Below are positions 1 to 8,770 of a DNA stretch of 45,181 nt, piece after piece. Source of the DNA: WTAW01 sp964406575 (GTDB lineage: Bacteria > Acidobacteriota > Aminicenantia > Aminicenantales > Aminicenantaceae); the NCBI GenBank assembly GCA_964406575.1, contig CAYOSH010000031.1, positions 1 to 45,181 of the forward strand, read 5' to 3'. How positions within the stretch are numbered: the stretch's first letter is position 1; each line of letters opens with the position of its first letter. A program made the translations under genes and the position numbers. The notes below the pieces were generated by a model. The model saw only the letters and a program-made list of their open reading frames with translations. It was not told the origin of the DNA and ran no database searches.

Positions 1-1
1 A

Positions 2-172
2 TTTTGCCAGAAAATACTAACATTTTCAGTGGACCAGTTTTGCGGGAGGAGGTCCAAAGGGGGACTGGAGTGTTTTATTACTGAGATAACGGGAATCGAA
101 ACCCTAGCACCACTAGATAGAGTGTACGAGGACGATCAATATCCCGAAAATTGGTACAAATCAATTAAATAG
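2..172 (+). other. Left-edge open frame, unassigned
   Basis: A plus-strand frame is open from the window edge to a TAG at 170-172 (56 codons). It could be the 3' end of a gene that starts outside the window. The visible part is fairly polar, with a Gly/Lys-rich stretch around residues 15-21 and an acidic segment near the end. I do not recognise the family. It runs toward the operon on the other strand. The rest of 173-261 shows no gene and no clear terminator for the minus-strand operon that ends at 262. Confidence 0.25.
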
Positions 173-261
173 GTCGGAACCCCACAGTTAGACGGATAAG
201 CCAGAGAGTTGTTGCACTGGACTCTTGCCTGGGAAGTAACTTCATTAGCCTGACTTCCTTT

Positions 262-1305
262 CTAAAGCTTTTCTAAAACATCGGCTCCCGCCAGAACAGA
301 CGCCAGGAAGGCTTTTCTCACGTGAAGGAGGTTCTCTGCCTGGTCATACACCAGGGAATTCGGGCCGTCGGCCACGTTGTCATCGACTTCATTCCCTCGA
401 TCGAAGGGCATCACATGGATAAAGCGCGCATCATTGGTGCGTTTCAGGAGATCTTCTGTCAAGCGCCAGTCTTTGTACTGAGCGGCAATCCGCAATTCCT
501 CTTCTCTAGGGTGGATATAGAAATCCGGAGATACCCAGGTTCGTGGGAAAATGACGTCGGCTCCTTCCACCGCGCTATGAAGATCATGGGAGATTTCATA
601 TGTTTGGCCGTTTGTCGCGCATTCTTCACGAATGATTGCTTCCGTTTCCGGATCGAGGTCATAGCCTTCAGGATAAGCCACGGTGACGTCCATGCCATAA
701 GAGGCAGCAATGAGGGCATCCGCCTGAATCGAAGTGTAATGCCGGACAATGGGCGAATACGCCCAGTGAGCAACGAGCTTTTTGCCTTTAAGATTCCCGA
801 TACTTTCCTGCATGATCATGATATCCGCCATGGCCTGGGTGGGATGTTGCATATCACAGGCTAGATTGATGACCGGTTTTTCTGAAAACTCAGCATATTT
901 TTTTGTTACTGCATCTCCCAGCCCGGGTCGCAGCACGCCATCTTTGTTGGGAGTAGGCCCGCTGAGGCGAATACCCACACAGTCAACATATCTATCCGTG
1001 ACTCTGGCGGTATCTTTCAGCGATTCGCCGAATCCCGGGCGTTCTTCCAGACTTAAACGCAGGCCTCCCGGATCCGGAACCTGGACAAAGCCCCCCAGTT
1101 GTTCCATCGCAGCGGTGAACGAGATGCGGGTTCGAGTTGAGGTACGGAAGAACAGCAGCAAAAGGGTCTTGCCGTGTAGAAGATCAAGCGACTTGGCTTG
1201 ATCTCCCATCGATTTAAGCTTGATGGCAAGATCAAGAACCTGGTCTAGCTCTTCCTTCTTCCACTCATTGGTTGTGAGGACATCTCGTCCTTTTAGGTCA
1301 ATCAT
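262..1305 (-). CDS. YgeW-like (knotted-type) carbamoyltransferase
   Basis: Predicted cytosolic aspartate/ornithine-carbamoyltransferase-fold enzyme of 347 aa. The carbamoyl-phosphate motif STRTR lies at residues 56-60 and the HPTQ motif at 154-157. The second domain carries WAYSP (181-185) and GMDVTVAYPEGYDL (204-217), which resemble the YgeW / knotted carbamoyltransferase group more than classical OTC. The usual HCLP motif reads HVMP (297-300), followed by an unusual acidic loop (FDRGNEVDDN), so the amino-acid substrate is probably not ornithine. The start overlaps the hydantoinase stop by 4 bp (ATGA) behind a good ribosome site (AAAGGAGA), so the two are translationally coupled. Inferred role: phosphorolysis of the N-carbamoyl amino acid made by the hydantoinase, giving carbamoyl phosphate for the carbamate kinase at 15.1-16.0 kb. 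A biosynthetic role is possible but less likely in this operon. Confidence 0.85.
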   Translation of the reverse strand: MIDLKGRDVLTTNEWKKEELDQVLDLAIKLKSMGDQAKSLDLLHGKTLLLLFFRTSTRTRISFTAAMEQLGGFVQVPDPGGLRLSLEERPGFGESLKDTARVTDRYVDCVGIRLSGPTPNKDGVLRPGLGDAVTKKYAEFSEKPVINLACDMQHPTQAMADIMIMQESIGNLKGKKLVAHWAYSPIVRHYTSIQADALIAASYGMDVTVAYPEGYDLDPETEAIIREECATNGQTYEISHDLHSAVEGADVIFPRTWVSPDFYIHPREEELRIAAQYKDWRLTEDLLKRTNDARFIHVMPFDRGNEVDDNVADGPNSLVYDQAENLLHVRKAFLASVLAGADVLEKL

Positions 1306-2687
1306 TCATCTCTCCTTTCTGCCGGGATATACATACCTTGTCCCGGCGCTGCTTTTAATTTGCCCTCCTCTAGCACTATCCTTCCTCGCTGCATTACGAG
1401 AGAGGGCGAGCCCAAACACACACGTCCTTCAAATAAGCTATAGCCAACCTTCAAGGGATAGTTTTTTGCCGTTATGGTATGAGTTACGCCTGGATCAAAA
1501 ATGAGCACATCACCGTCTGATCCTTCCTGCAGGATTCCCTTCCGGGGGTACAGCCCAAAGATTTTAGCGGGATTTTCACAGGTTAGCTCCACCAAGCGGG
1601 GAAGGGTAATTCTATCTTTGTTGACACCTTCATCATAGGCGACCGTGAACATTGTCTCCAGGCCGGGTATTCCATTCGGGCTCTTAAAAATATTGTCTCT
1701 TATCGGTTCTTTATCCTTGATCGCATGCCCGGCTGCATCAGAGCCGATAACATTTAAAAGTCCGTCTGCGGCCGCTTTCCAGAGGGCGTCCCTATCTTCC
1801 TTTTTTCTGAGAGGAGGGGCCATTTTGGCCAGGGACCCTTTGGTAAGCAGCTCTTCATCGGTGAGGGTCAGATAATGGGTGCAGGTCTCGGCGTAAAAAA
1901 CATTCTTGCCCCACTCTTTATACAATCTTAAAACATCCAGGGATTCGTGGGCGCTGACATGAGCAATATAAAGGGGGCACTTGACTATATTTGAGAGAGC
2001 GAGGATGCGAAAGATCGCTTCAGCTTCTGACATATTCGGATGCGAGGGAGAAAAAAACTCAGGCCCAAGATTTCCCTGAGCAATAGATTTATCTTCCAAG
2101 TAGTCTATCATGCTTCCATTTTCAGCATGGACAGCGAGCAGGGCTTTATTCGCAGTGATGATTTCCATAATTTTCAGAATGTGTTCATCCTCCAGTTTCA
2201 TTCCCCTCCGGGCATAGGCCATAAAAACCTTGAAAGAGTTAACACCCAGTTCAATAGCTGCGGGAATCATATCAGCAATCGTGTCCATGTCATTTAAAGT
2301 CAAGGAGCAGTGCGCCCCAAAATCTACGATAGAGGATTCCTCACCTTCTGCAATAAAATCCTGTACAGCATCGATCAGGTTTCCGGTTTTTCCCCAAGCT
2401 TTGACTGCGCCAATATAAGGGATAAGAGTTGTGATTCCCCCCAGAGGTGCGGCTTTGGAGAGGGTATCTATTCGATCCGCATAAACAGGATGGAGATGGG
2501 CATCGATAATGCCGGGAAGGACATATTTATCGGTGGCATCGATAACACTGCTGGCTGTTTTTTGACTTCCGCCCGGCTCAATGCTGGCGATGACACCATC
2601 TTTAATAAAGATATCAGCCGGCCGCATTCCCATGCTGTTGACCAGAGTGCCACCTTTTATGGCTGTATCAGCATGGTTGATTTTCAT
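1302..2687 (-). CDS. Hydantoinase / dihydropyrimidinase-family amidohydrolase
   Basis: Amidohydrolase-superfamily enzyme of 461 aa that opens cyclic ureides (5-substituted hydantoins, dihydropyrimidines or allantoin-like rings) to N-carbamoyl amino acids. All expected binuclear-metal ligands are visible: HxH at 64/66, the lysine to be carboxylated at K153 (SFKVFMAY), H187 (HAEN), H243 (IAHVSA) and D317 (GSDAAGH). Length is normal for the family. It is followed by the carbamoyltransferase with a 4-bp overlap and preceded by iorB, 25 bp away. Exact substrate cannot be read from sequence; the neighbouring aminotransferase/IOR module and hydantoin racemases elsewhere in the window favour amino-acid hydantoins over uracil catabolism. 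A decayed second copy lies near 14.1 kb. Confidence 0.9.
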   Translation of the reverse strand: MKINHADTAIKGGTLVNSMGMRPADIFIKDGVIASIEPGGSQKTASSVIDATDKYVLPGIIDAHLHPVYADRIDTLSKAAPLGGITTLIPYIGAVKAWGKTGNLIDAVQDFIAEGEESSIVDFGAHCSLTLNDMDTIADMIPAAIELGVNSFKVFMAYARRGMKLEDEHILKIMEIITANKALLAVHAENGSMIDYLEDKSIAQGNLGPEFFSPSHPNMSEAEAIFRILALSNIVKCPLYIAHVSAHESLDVLRLYKEWGKNVFYAETCTHYLTLTDEELLTKGSLAKMAPPLRKKEDRDALWKAAADGLLNVIGSDAAGHAIKDKEPIRDNIFKSPNGIPGLETMFTVAYDEGVNKDRITLPRLVELTCENPAKIFGLYPRKGILQEGSDGDVLIFDPGVTHTITAKNYPLKVGYSLFEGRVCLGSPSLVMQRGRIVLEEGKLKAAPGQGMYIPAERRDE

Positions 2688-2712
2688 CGTGTTTTCTTCG
2701 TATTTTTAAAAA

Positions 2713-3306
2713 TCAGATCTTCCCGCCAATCAATTCCCGCCCTGCCTGAAATGCCCGCAGATTAAGCTCTCTAAACCTGTCCGGGACATACTTTGTGATG
2801 ACTCTTTCCCATATCACGGGAGAGATCTCAAAAAGGGAAGAAAGCGCTCCCAAAAGCAGGATATTGACAGCCTTCACATTACCCAGTTCCTTAGCTTTCT
2901 CAGTTGCATTGATGTAATAGACCGTCTGAGTTGTTTCCGCCAGGATTTGTTTGATTTTTTCGATTTCTGGATATTTGACCTGACCGGTGGTTACCGCTGC
3001 CGGCGGAATCCGGTATTCATTGACAATGGCGGTGCTCTCTGGATGAAGGTATCCGGCCATACGTATGGCCTCAAGCGGCTCAAAAGCCAAAAGATAGTCA
3101 ACCGTTCCCTTCATGGACATGGGAGCATTCACCTTCTCTCCCCAACGGATATGGCTGATCACGCTGCCGCTTCTAACGGCGAGGCCTAGAACATCCGATT
3201 TTTTCGAGTCATAGCCGGCAGTCATTCCCACCTCGGCCAAGACATCACCGGAGAGAACGGTGCCCTGGCCGCCGACTCCAACAACTAAAAAGTTTGTATT
3301 CTTCAT
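2713..3306 (-). CDS. iorB: Indolepyruvate:ferredoxin oxidoreductase, beta subunit
   Basis: A 197-aa gamma-domain protein of 2-oxoacid:ferredoxin oxidoreductases, partner of the iorA product. The N-terminus shows the family's GVGGQGTVLSGDVLAEVG motif (residues 10-27). The start chosen is the ATG at 3306, which follows the iorA stop by one base (TAAcATG) with a GGGAGAGGG ribosome site inside iorA. A longer frame reaching 3501 is open only because it overlaps iorA and is not the gene. With IorA it converts aryl- or branched-chain 2-oxo acids plus CoA to acyl-CoA, CO2 and reduced ferredoxin. Confidence 0.93.
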   Translation of the reverse strand: MKNTNFLVVGVGGQGTVLSGDVLAEVGMTAGYDSKKSDVLGLAVRSGSVISHIRWGEKVNAPMSMKGTVDYLLAFEPLEAIRMAGYLHPESTAIVNEYRIPPAAVTTGQVKYPEIEKIKQILAETTQTVYYINATEKAKELGNVKAVNILLLGALSSLFEISPVIWERVITKYVPDRFRELNLRAFQAGRELIGGKI

Positions 3307-3307
3307 G

Positions 3308-5122
3308 TTACTCACCCTCTCCCTCTTCTGCGGGCGACTGAATGGCGCCGGTCGGACAGACCTGGCGGCAGATGTCACAGCCGGTGCACAACGTGGGCTC
3401 GATGTGGGACTTGAATTTATTATTTCTAGGATTTTTTTCCGCACCCAGTCCGATAGCCGGACAGCCCACCTTAAAACAGAGCTGGCAAGCCACACATACA
3501 CCCAAATCTACATGATAGGCGGGCTGTGGATCATTGGAGACAAATACACATTCCCCTCGTGTTATCAAAACCGAAGGCCCTTCATAATCCAGACACTCCT
3601 TCAAACCGGCTTCTACTTCCTTGATATTAAAGGCATCCACCACCTTCACTTTTTTGACACCCATGGCTTTCACTAATGGTTCGATTTCAATCTTTTGTGC
3701 TGGCCGGTCCCGGGTAACCGCCCAGTCTACACCCGGATGGTCCTGGTGGCCAGTCATGGCAGTTACACTGTTATCCATCAGGATAACCACTCCCCGGCTG
3801 TGGTTGTGCACCATATTCACGAGTGGGGCCATACCGGAATGAAAAAAAGTGGAATCACCGATGGTGCAGACGCGGTTCTCGGGGAGGCCGGCCAGAGACA
3901 ACCCATGTAAAACTCCGATACTGGCACCCATAGCGCCCATGGTGTGCTGAGCCCGGAAGGGAGGCAGGGTACCGAGATTGTAGCATCCGATATCGCCTGC
4001 GACCGGGAGCTTCATTTTATTCAGCAGATAGAAGGTAGAACGGTGGGGGCATCCGGCGCAGAAAACCGGTGAACGCAGGGGGAGCTCCGGCAAGGCCTTC
4101 AGCCCGGATTTGTCGCTCCCTTGGACTTCGGATTTATCCTCACGCAAAAGCCCGGCCATAATGCTGTACCTTTTAATATCATCGGGTAAAAGCTCCAGAC
4201 AGGGAGGGAACACTTCTTTCCCGATAACATCAATACCCATGGCCCGTATCTGTTCTTCCAGAACCGGATCGAGCTCTTCGATTACGAGCAACTTTTCCAC
4301 TGCTTCCGAAAACTTTTTAATCATCTTTTTGGGCAGAGGATTGGTCATGCCCAATTTTAAAACCGAGGCCTCTGGAAAGACATCGCACACATAGGTATAG
4401 ATGACCCCGCTGGTGATAATTCCGAGTGAGCGGTCTTTCCATTCGATACGGTTGAAAGAAACCGTCTCCGCATATTCAGCCATATCCAGCAAGCGTTGTT
4501 CCACCCGGGGATGCATATGCCTGGCATTGGAGGCGGTGCAGTTGTATTTCTCGGGATTGCGGGGGAAAAGACCTACACTCTCAGGGGTTTGCGGCCGGCT
4601 GCCCAGATTGACCACACTCTTGGAATGGGAGGTTCGCATGACAGTGCGGATTAAAACCGGAGTATCAAATTTTTCCGAAAGTTCCGCCGCCAGAATCACA
4701 AAATCTTTGGCTTCCTGGCTGTCGGCCGGCTCCAGCAGAGGTATCTTGGCCAGGCGTGTATACCAGCGGTTATCCTGTTCATTTTGGGAGCTGAACAGCC
4801 CGGGATCATCCGCCGTCACCACCACTAGAGCGGCCTCAATCCCGGTGTAGACCGCATACATAAGTGAGTCGGAAAGAACATTGACACCGACCTGTTTGGT
4901 GGTTACCAGACACCGACGCCCGGAATAAGCTGCCCCGGCCCCAGCATCCATGGCTACCTTCTCATTGGTCGACCACTCGGTATATATATCTTTACCATAT
5001 TCTTCGGCTATAGTCCTGATGATTTCAGAGCTAGGGGTGCCGGGATAGCCTAAAGCTATCTGTACTCCAGCTTCATAGGCTCCTCTCGCTACAGCCTCAT
5101 TTCCTGAAAGGATCGTTTTCAC
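3308..5122 (-). CDS. iorA: Indolepyruvate:ferredoxin oxidoreductase, alpha subunit
   Basis: Thiamine-pyrophosphate-dependent large subunit, 604 aa, normal length. The N-terminal pyrimidine-binding domain starts with the typical GNEAVARGAYEAG and GYPGTPSSEI segments. The central TPP/Mg region contains GDIGCYNLG and GDSTFFHSG. The C-terminus holds two ferredoxin-like [4Fe-4S] motifs: CVACQLCFKVGCP and CTGCDICRQVCP. It lies directly downstream of the acyl-CoA synthetase gene (18 bp) and upstream of iorB (1 bp). In peptide fermenters this enzyme oxidises arylpyruvates formed by transamination of Phe, Tyr and Trp; branched-chain oxo acids are also possible given the linked BCAT. The electron acceptor is ferredoxin. 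Confidence 0.95.
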   Translation of the reverse strand: MKTILSGNEAVARGAYEAGVQIALGYPGTPSSEIIRTIAEEYGKDIYTEWSTNEKVAMDAGAGAAYSGRRCLVTTKQVGVNVLSDSLMYAVYTGIEAALVVVTADDPGLFSSQNEQDNRWYTRLAKIPLLEPADSQEAKDFVILAAELSEKFDTPVLIRTVMRTSHSKSVVNLGSRPQTPESVGLFPRNPEKYNCTASNARHMHPRVEQRLLDMAEYAETVSFNRIEWKDRSLGIITSGVIYTYVCDVFPEASVLKLGMTNPLPKKMIKKFSEAVEKLLVIEELDPVLEEQIRAMGIDVIGKEVFPPCLELLPDDIKRYSIMAGLLREDKSEVQGSDKSGLKALPELPLRSPVFCAGCPHRSTFYLLNKMKLPVAGDIGCYNLGTLPPFRAQHTMGAMGASIGVLHGLSLAGLPENRVCTIGDSTFFHSGMAPLVNMVHNHSRGVVILMDNSVTAMTGHQDHPGVDWAVTRDRPAQKIEIEPLVKAMGVKKVKVVDAFNIKEVEAGLKECLDYEGPSVLITRGECVFVSNDPQPAYHVDLGVCVACQLCFKVGCPAIGLGAEKNPRNNKFKSHIEPTLCTGCDICRQVCPTGAIQSPAEEGEGE

Positions 5123-5140
5123 AGCTAATCCTCCTTGCTG

Positions 5141-7309
5141 TTAAGTATCTTCCTTTAGTACCAATAGGGCATCCACGGCCACAACTCCCTGCCCCTCGGG
5201 CATAACTAAGAGCGGATTGATATCCAGAGCCTCTATCCTGCCGGCCCAATCAACAGCTAGCCGGCCAACTCGGATAAGAGTTTCTGTCAGTGCCTCCAGA
5301 TCCGCCGGGGGAGAACCGCGAAATCCGTGAAGCAGTTGGCTCGTCTTGGTCCTTTCGATCATCTCCCGGGCTTCGCCCCGGCTTAAGGGAGGAATGCCGA
5401 GAGCCCGGTCCTTAAGGATTTCAACCATGACTCCTCCCAGGCCGAACACAACTGCAGGACCGAAATAGCGATCCATAAGGATGCCGACAATCACTTCAGC
5501 CACCGCCCCCTCGATCATTTTCTGGCAGAGCACACCTTCAATTGAGGTTGAAGGATCATAGGCCCGGGCTTTCTTGATTAGCTCTTCATAGATCTGTTTC
5601 ACTGCGCTTTCATCATCGAGATTCAAGTGGATAATACCTGCCTCAGTCTTGTGTTGAATCTTTGGGGAAATGACCTTCAGGGCTACAGGATATCCAATAT
5701 CCTTAGCGGCATGAATCGCCTCCTCTGCGGATTTGCACAAAACCTCGCGGGCACATGGAACACCGTAAGCAGTAAGCACTTTTTTACTAATGTATTCTGA
5801 TAAAACCGGCCGGCCGGAGCGCATATAAGCATTCACTTTTGGTGCAGCGGTTGCGGGCTTCTCCTGTTCTTTTTTATCAAGCATCATTTTTCTTTTAAAA
5901 TCCGCGTAAGAAAATAAGGACTTTATTGCCTTTAATCCCTCGCGAGTGCCCTGGAGCAGAGGCACTTTCCCCTGGTCAAGAATGGAGCTTATATCGGGAT
6001 GGAATCCGACTGAGGGATTGGAAATCATAACCACAGGTTTCGCACTCTCTTGGAAAACCTTTACCGCCGCTTTGGCCACACTCGCATATTGATCCACCTG
6101 TTTGGGCGCCATACCACCCGGCACATCCTGAGAAATCAGCACCAGATCGGCTTTTTCTTCCTGGGCCGCAGCCATTAAACAGGTTTCATAGGTTTTCTCG
6201 ATCCTCCCATAACCCCAGACATCGATAGGATTGTCTATGGCGGCATAGGGCGGAAGGACTCGGAGAAGTGTCTTTTTCCCTTCTTCCGACCAGGCGGGAT
6301 AGCGCAGGTTCAGTTCTTCACCCAGATCCGCTAAGAGGCCGATGACTCCCCCGGAGAGGCTTAATGAAAAAATGCCGTCTCCGGCTGGCAGATTGGGGAG
6401 AAGTTTCGAAAACAGCTCCGCCGTTTCAAACATCTCATCAAAGTCATCCACCCGGGTGATCCCCAGCTTTTTAAACAAAGCATCCTGCACATCATCGGAA
6501 CCGGCAATAGCACCGGTGTGGGCAACAGTCGCCCTTTGGGCCAGCTCCGAACGGCCAGCCTTTATCAGGATGATCGGTTTTCCCTTTTCTCGGGCCCTTT
6601 CTGCCAGTTCGGAAAGGCGCTCGGGCTTGCGGAATTGCTCGATAAAGGCCAGGATAACCTCTGTTCCAGGATCTTCTAGCATATAGGAGATAAAATCAGT
6701 ACTGTCCACCACGGCTTCATTCCCGGAAGAGCAGAGCAGACTAAAACCCAGGCCGCGGGTGCTGTTCGCCACACTTATGGTGAGATAACCGCTTTGAGCG
6801 ATCAAGCCAATATTGCCATGTTTTATGCTCTCAGGCGCAGGGGCACTGTAGGTTCCCACTCCTGCCTGAGGATTGAGATATCCCACACAGTTAGGACCGC
6901 AGAACAGAATATTGCTCTGAGTACATATGTCTACCAGCTCCTTCTGCAAAGCCTTTCCCTCAGGGCCGGCTTCTCCGAATCCATTGGCAAAAGCCCACCC
7001 GGCATGCACTCCAATAGAGGCCGCTTCTTTTAAAACCGGAATAACCATATTGCGGTTTAAGAGAATAGCCACCATTTCGACACGATGCCCGGCACGATGA
7101 GCCTCAGTCAATGAAGGAAAACAGGGCATGCCCAGAATTTCCTTATAACCTGGATTCACGGGATAAATCTGGCCCTGATACCTCAGCTCGGCTAAATTTT
7201 CCAGCACCTGCCGGCCCGGTCCGGTTTTTTCCGATGCGCCCACGACCGCAATGGAATCAGGGGCCAGTAAGGATTTCAAATCGGGGTATTTATGGTTTTC
7301 CCTGCGCAT
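5141..7309 (-). CDS. ADP-forming acyl-CoA synthetase (fused alpha-beta)
   Basis: A 722-aa single-chain acetate/acyl-CoA ligase (ADP-forming). Order of domains: CoA-binding Rossmann domain (about 15-140, with AVVGASEKTG), succinyl-CoA-ligase-like domains (about 160-460) with the conserved phospho-histidine segment AHTGAIAGSD (H264), then an ATP-grasp domain from about 495 to the end. It converts acyl-CoA, ADP and Pi to acid, CoA and ATP, the energy-conserving last step after IorAB. The next upstream gene, the aminotransferase, ends 6 bp before its start and iorA begins 18 bp after its stop, so all are in one transcript. Acyl preference (aryl, branched or acetyl) cannot be told from sequence. 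Confidence 0.93.
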   Translation of the reverse strand: MRRENHKYPDLKSLLAPDSIAVVGASEKTGPGRQVLENLAELRYQGQIYPVNPGYKEILGMPCFPSLTEAHRAGHRVEMVAILLNRNMVIPVLKEAASIGVHAGWAFANGFGEAGPEGKALQKELVDICTQSNILFCGPNCVGYLNPQAGVGTYSAPAPESIKHGNIGLIAQSGYLTISVANSTRGLGFSLLCSSGNEAVVDSTDFISYMLEDPGTEVILAFIEQFRKPERLSELAERAREKGKPIILIKAGRSELAQRATVAHTGAIAGSDDVQDALFKKLGITRVDDFDEMFETAELFSKLLPNLPAGDGIFSLSLSGGVIGLLADLGEELNLRYPAWSEEGKKTLLRVLPPYAAIDNPIDVWGYGRIEKTYETCLMAAAQEEKADLVLISQDVPGGMAPKQVDQYASVAKAAVKVFQESAKPVVMISNPSVGFHPDISSILDQGKVPLLQGTREGLKAIKSLFSYADFKRKMMLDKKEQEKPATAAPKVNAYMRSGRPVLSEYISKKVLTAYGVPCAREVLCKSAEEAIHAAKDIGYPVALKVISPKIQHKTEAGIIHLNLDDESAVKQIYEELIKKARAYDPSTSIEGVLCQKMIEGAVAEVIVGILMDRYFGPAVVFGLGGVMVEILKDRALGIPPLSRGEAREMIERTKTSQLLHGFRGSPPADLEALTETLIRVGRLAVDWAGRIEALDINPLLVMPEGQGVVAVDALLVLKEDT

Positions 7310-7315
7310 GGATAT

Positions 7316-8260
7316 CTACTTCCATACTGGTGTCCTCCACTCGGGAAAACGGGAGTCCTGAGCTGTGGCAACTTTTTTGTAAATATCGGCTATGGCCCTG
7401 GTTATAGGTCCAGTTTTGCCGTCACCCACATCCAAACGGTCAACAGACACCGCCGGCATAATCTCCCAACCCGTGCCCAGAAAAAAGAGCTCATCGGCCA
7501 GATATAATTCCGTACGGTCCACTTCACGCTCAACAAAAGGAATTCTCAAAACATCCTTTAATAGATGCATTACCGAATCTCGGGTAACGCTCTCCAGTAT
7601 CCCATTCGTGACAGTCGGCAGAATGACTTGTTCGTTCCGGACTAAGGCCAGACAGGCCCCGGGTCCTTCTGTGACCTTTCCACGCCCATCGAGAAGAATA
7701 GCCCAGTCATACCCGCTCACCGTTGCCTCCATAGCTGCTAATCGGCCGTTATGATAATTGGAGAAACATTTCAATCGCGGAGGGAGCACATTGTCTGAGA
7801 TCCTGGTCCAGGAGCTGACACAAACATGCAGAGCCTGATCCATATCTTTGTAAGAAATAAAGGGCCAGGAATCGATTACCAGTTCAGTCGGTTTGCCCGG
7901 CTGGGCTTGCAGCAGCTCCCGCACGATTCCCTTCTGAAAGATGTAGGGACGTATATATACGTCTGATCGATATTCATTGGCCCTAATGAGGTCCAAAACC
8001 GCTTTATTTAAATCTTCCAGCCTGTATTCAAATCCGTAACGAACCATTTTGATAGAGTTGAGAAACCGAACCATGTGTTCATGAAGGCGGAATACATAGA
8101 GCTGTTTTTCGCTTTCATTCCAGTAAGCCTTAATGCCCTCAAAGATGCCGGCCACAGACGCATGGCCGACGGAGTTTATGTGGATCAGAGCATCCTTCCA
8201 TGGAATGATTTCGCCGTTTCTCCAAATTTTTGAAGCCAACTCTTCCTTATAAATTGCCAT
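7316..8260 (-). CDS. ilvE: Branched-chain amino acid aminotransferase (PLP fold type IV)
   Basis: A 314-aa class IV aminotransferase. The PLP lysine is K164 in PPRLKCFSNYHNGRLA, matching the family R-x-K...NY.N..LA pattern, and FEGIKAY at 40-46 is the usual early motif. The phosphate-binding region GTGWEIMPAVSVD is also present. First gene of the six-gene operon; its ribosome site AAGGGAGA is well placed. Expected role here is catabolic: moving the amino group from branched-chain or aromatic amino acids to 2-oxoglutarate to feed IorAB. A D-amino-acid transaminase or aminodeoxychorismate lyase is an alternative within the fold, but the motifs fit BCAT better. Confidence 0.88.
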   Translation of the reverse strand: MAIYKEELASKIWRNGEIIPWKDALIHINSVGHASVAGIFEGIKAYWNESEKQLYVFRLHEHMVRFLNSIKMVRYGFEYRLEDLNKAVLDLIRANEYRSDVYIRPYIFQKGIVRELLQAQPGKPTELVIDSWPFISYKDMDQALHVCVSSWTRISDNVLPPRLKCFSNYHNGRLAAMEATVSGYDWAILLDGRGKVTEGPGACLALVRNEQVILPTVTNGILESVTRDSVMHLLKDVLRIPFVEREVDRTELYLADELFFLGTGWEIMPAVSVDRLDVGDGKTGPITRAIADIYKKVATAQDSRFPEWRTPVWK

Positions 8261-8339
8261 GATTTTTTATCTCCCTTCTCTTCACGGGCCCCTTAACCTG
8301 AATATTAAATCTCCATTGGTTCATCGTATCATATCGCTC

Positions 8340-8575
8340 CTAATAATTCATCCACGAGCTATTAGAATTTCCAGATACACTTGCTTTCTTTCTAAATGTT
8401 ATAGTGACAAGTGCATCTTTTTTTAGCATATTTAATGCGTCTCTTCTGGGAGCCCGGCTCATATTCAATGCTTCAGATCGTTCTGCTTCGCTCAAATGCA
8501 TGTTCAGTTCAGGTGTACCCATTATAATTTGTGACTTTGGACCTTTATAAACTTTGTCTTTTATGATATTTTCAT
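8340..8575 (-). pseudogene. Decayed GntR/FCD regulator (N-terminal remnant)
   Basis: From an ATG-AAA-ATA start like that of the intact regulator at 41192, the minus strand encodes a degraded copy of its winged-helix domain. The surviving frame (from 8522) shares SRAPxRxALNxLxxxxLVTI with the intact protein (SRAPIREALNILEREGLVTI) but has lost bases near the start, carries many substitutions and stops after about 60 codons, with the whole FCD domain missing. Its promoter-operator is still in place at 8583-8613. It sits directly upstream of the fermentation operon, so it may be the former local regulator of that operon. Confidence 0.75.
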
Positions 8576-8582
8576 CTTTTGT

Positions 8583-8613
8583 ATTTTAATTTGTCGATTG
8601 TTGTTTGTCAACT
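8583..8613 (-). promoter_or_regulatory. Sigma70-like promoter with embedded candidate GntR operator (copy A)
   Basis: Read on the minus strand there is a TTGACA box (8606-8611), a 17-bp spacer and TAAAAT (8583-8588). The spacer and -35 box carry the window's repeated element TTTGTCGATTGT + 2 nt + TTTGTCAAC, but the last bases differ (TT instead of AA), making this the weakest copy. It fires toward the GntR remnant and, beyond it, the ilvE-iorAB operon. Confidence 0.6.
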
Positions 8614-8623
8614 TTTTTTAAAT

Positions 8624-8770
8624 TGATCTGCTCTCCTGATATCAGCTCAGGAGAAATGTTAGAATTTTCCTGGACGAAAGGAGAAGGAGATGGGAAGGAA
8701 ACGATTCACAGCTGAACAGATTATCAACATGCTACGGGAAGCCGAAGTGCTCTTAAACCAGGGCTCTAGT
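8624..8770 (+). mobile_element. IS3-family remnant: left end plus 5' end of orfA
   Basis: TGATCTGCTCTCC at 8624 looks like an IS3-type terminal repeat. After a GGAGAAGGAG ribosome site an ATG at 8690 opens a frame whose first 25 residues (MGRKRFTAEQIINMLREAEV, then LLNQG) are the typical N-terminus of IS3/IS407-group OrfA. The match stops abruptly after about codon 25, and the frame ends at 8860 with unrelated residues. No OrfB or right end is seen, so this is a dead fragment. Confidence 0.65.

Noticed and set aside
322..864. Plus-strand frame of 180 codons opposite the carbamoyltransferase
   Set aside because: Antisense shadow of a clear gene; no ribosome site or family match.
3307..3501. 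N-terminal extension of iorB over the end of iorA
   Set aside because: The Cys/Ser-rich sequence is the shadow of iorA's ferredoxin motifs; a proper ribosome site and family start lie at 3306.
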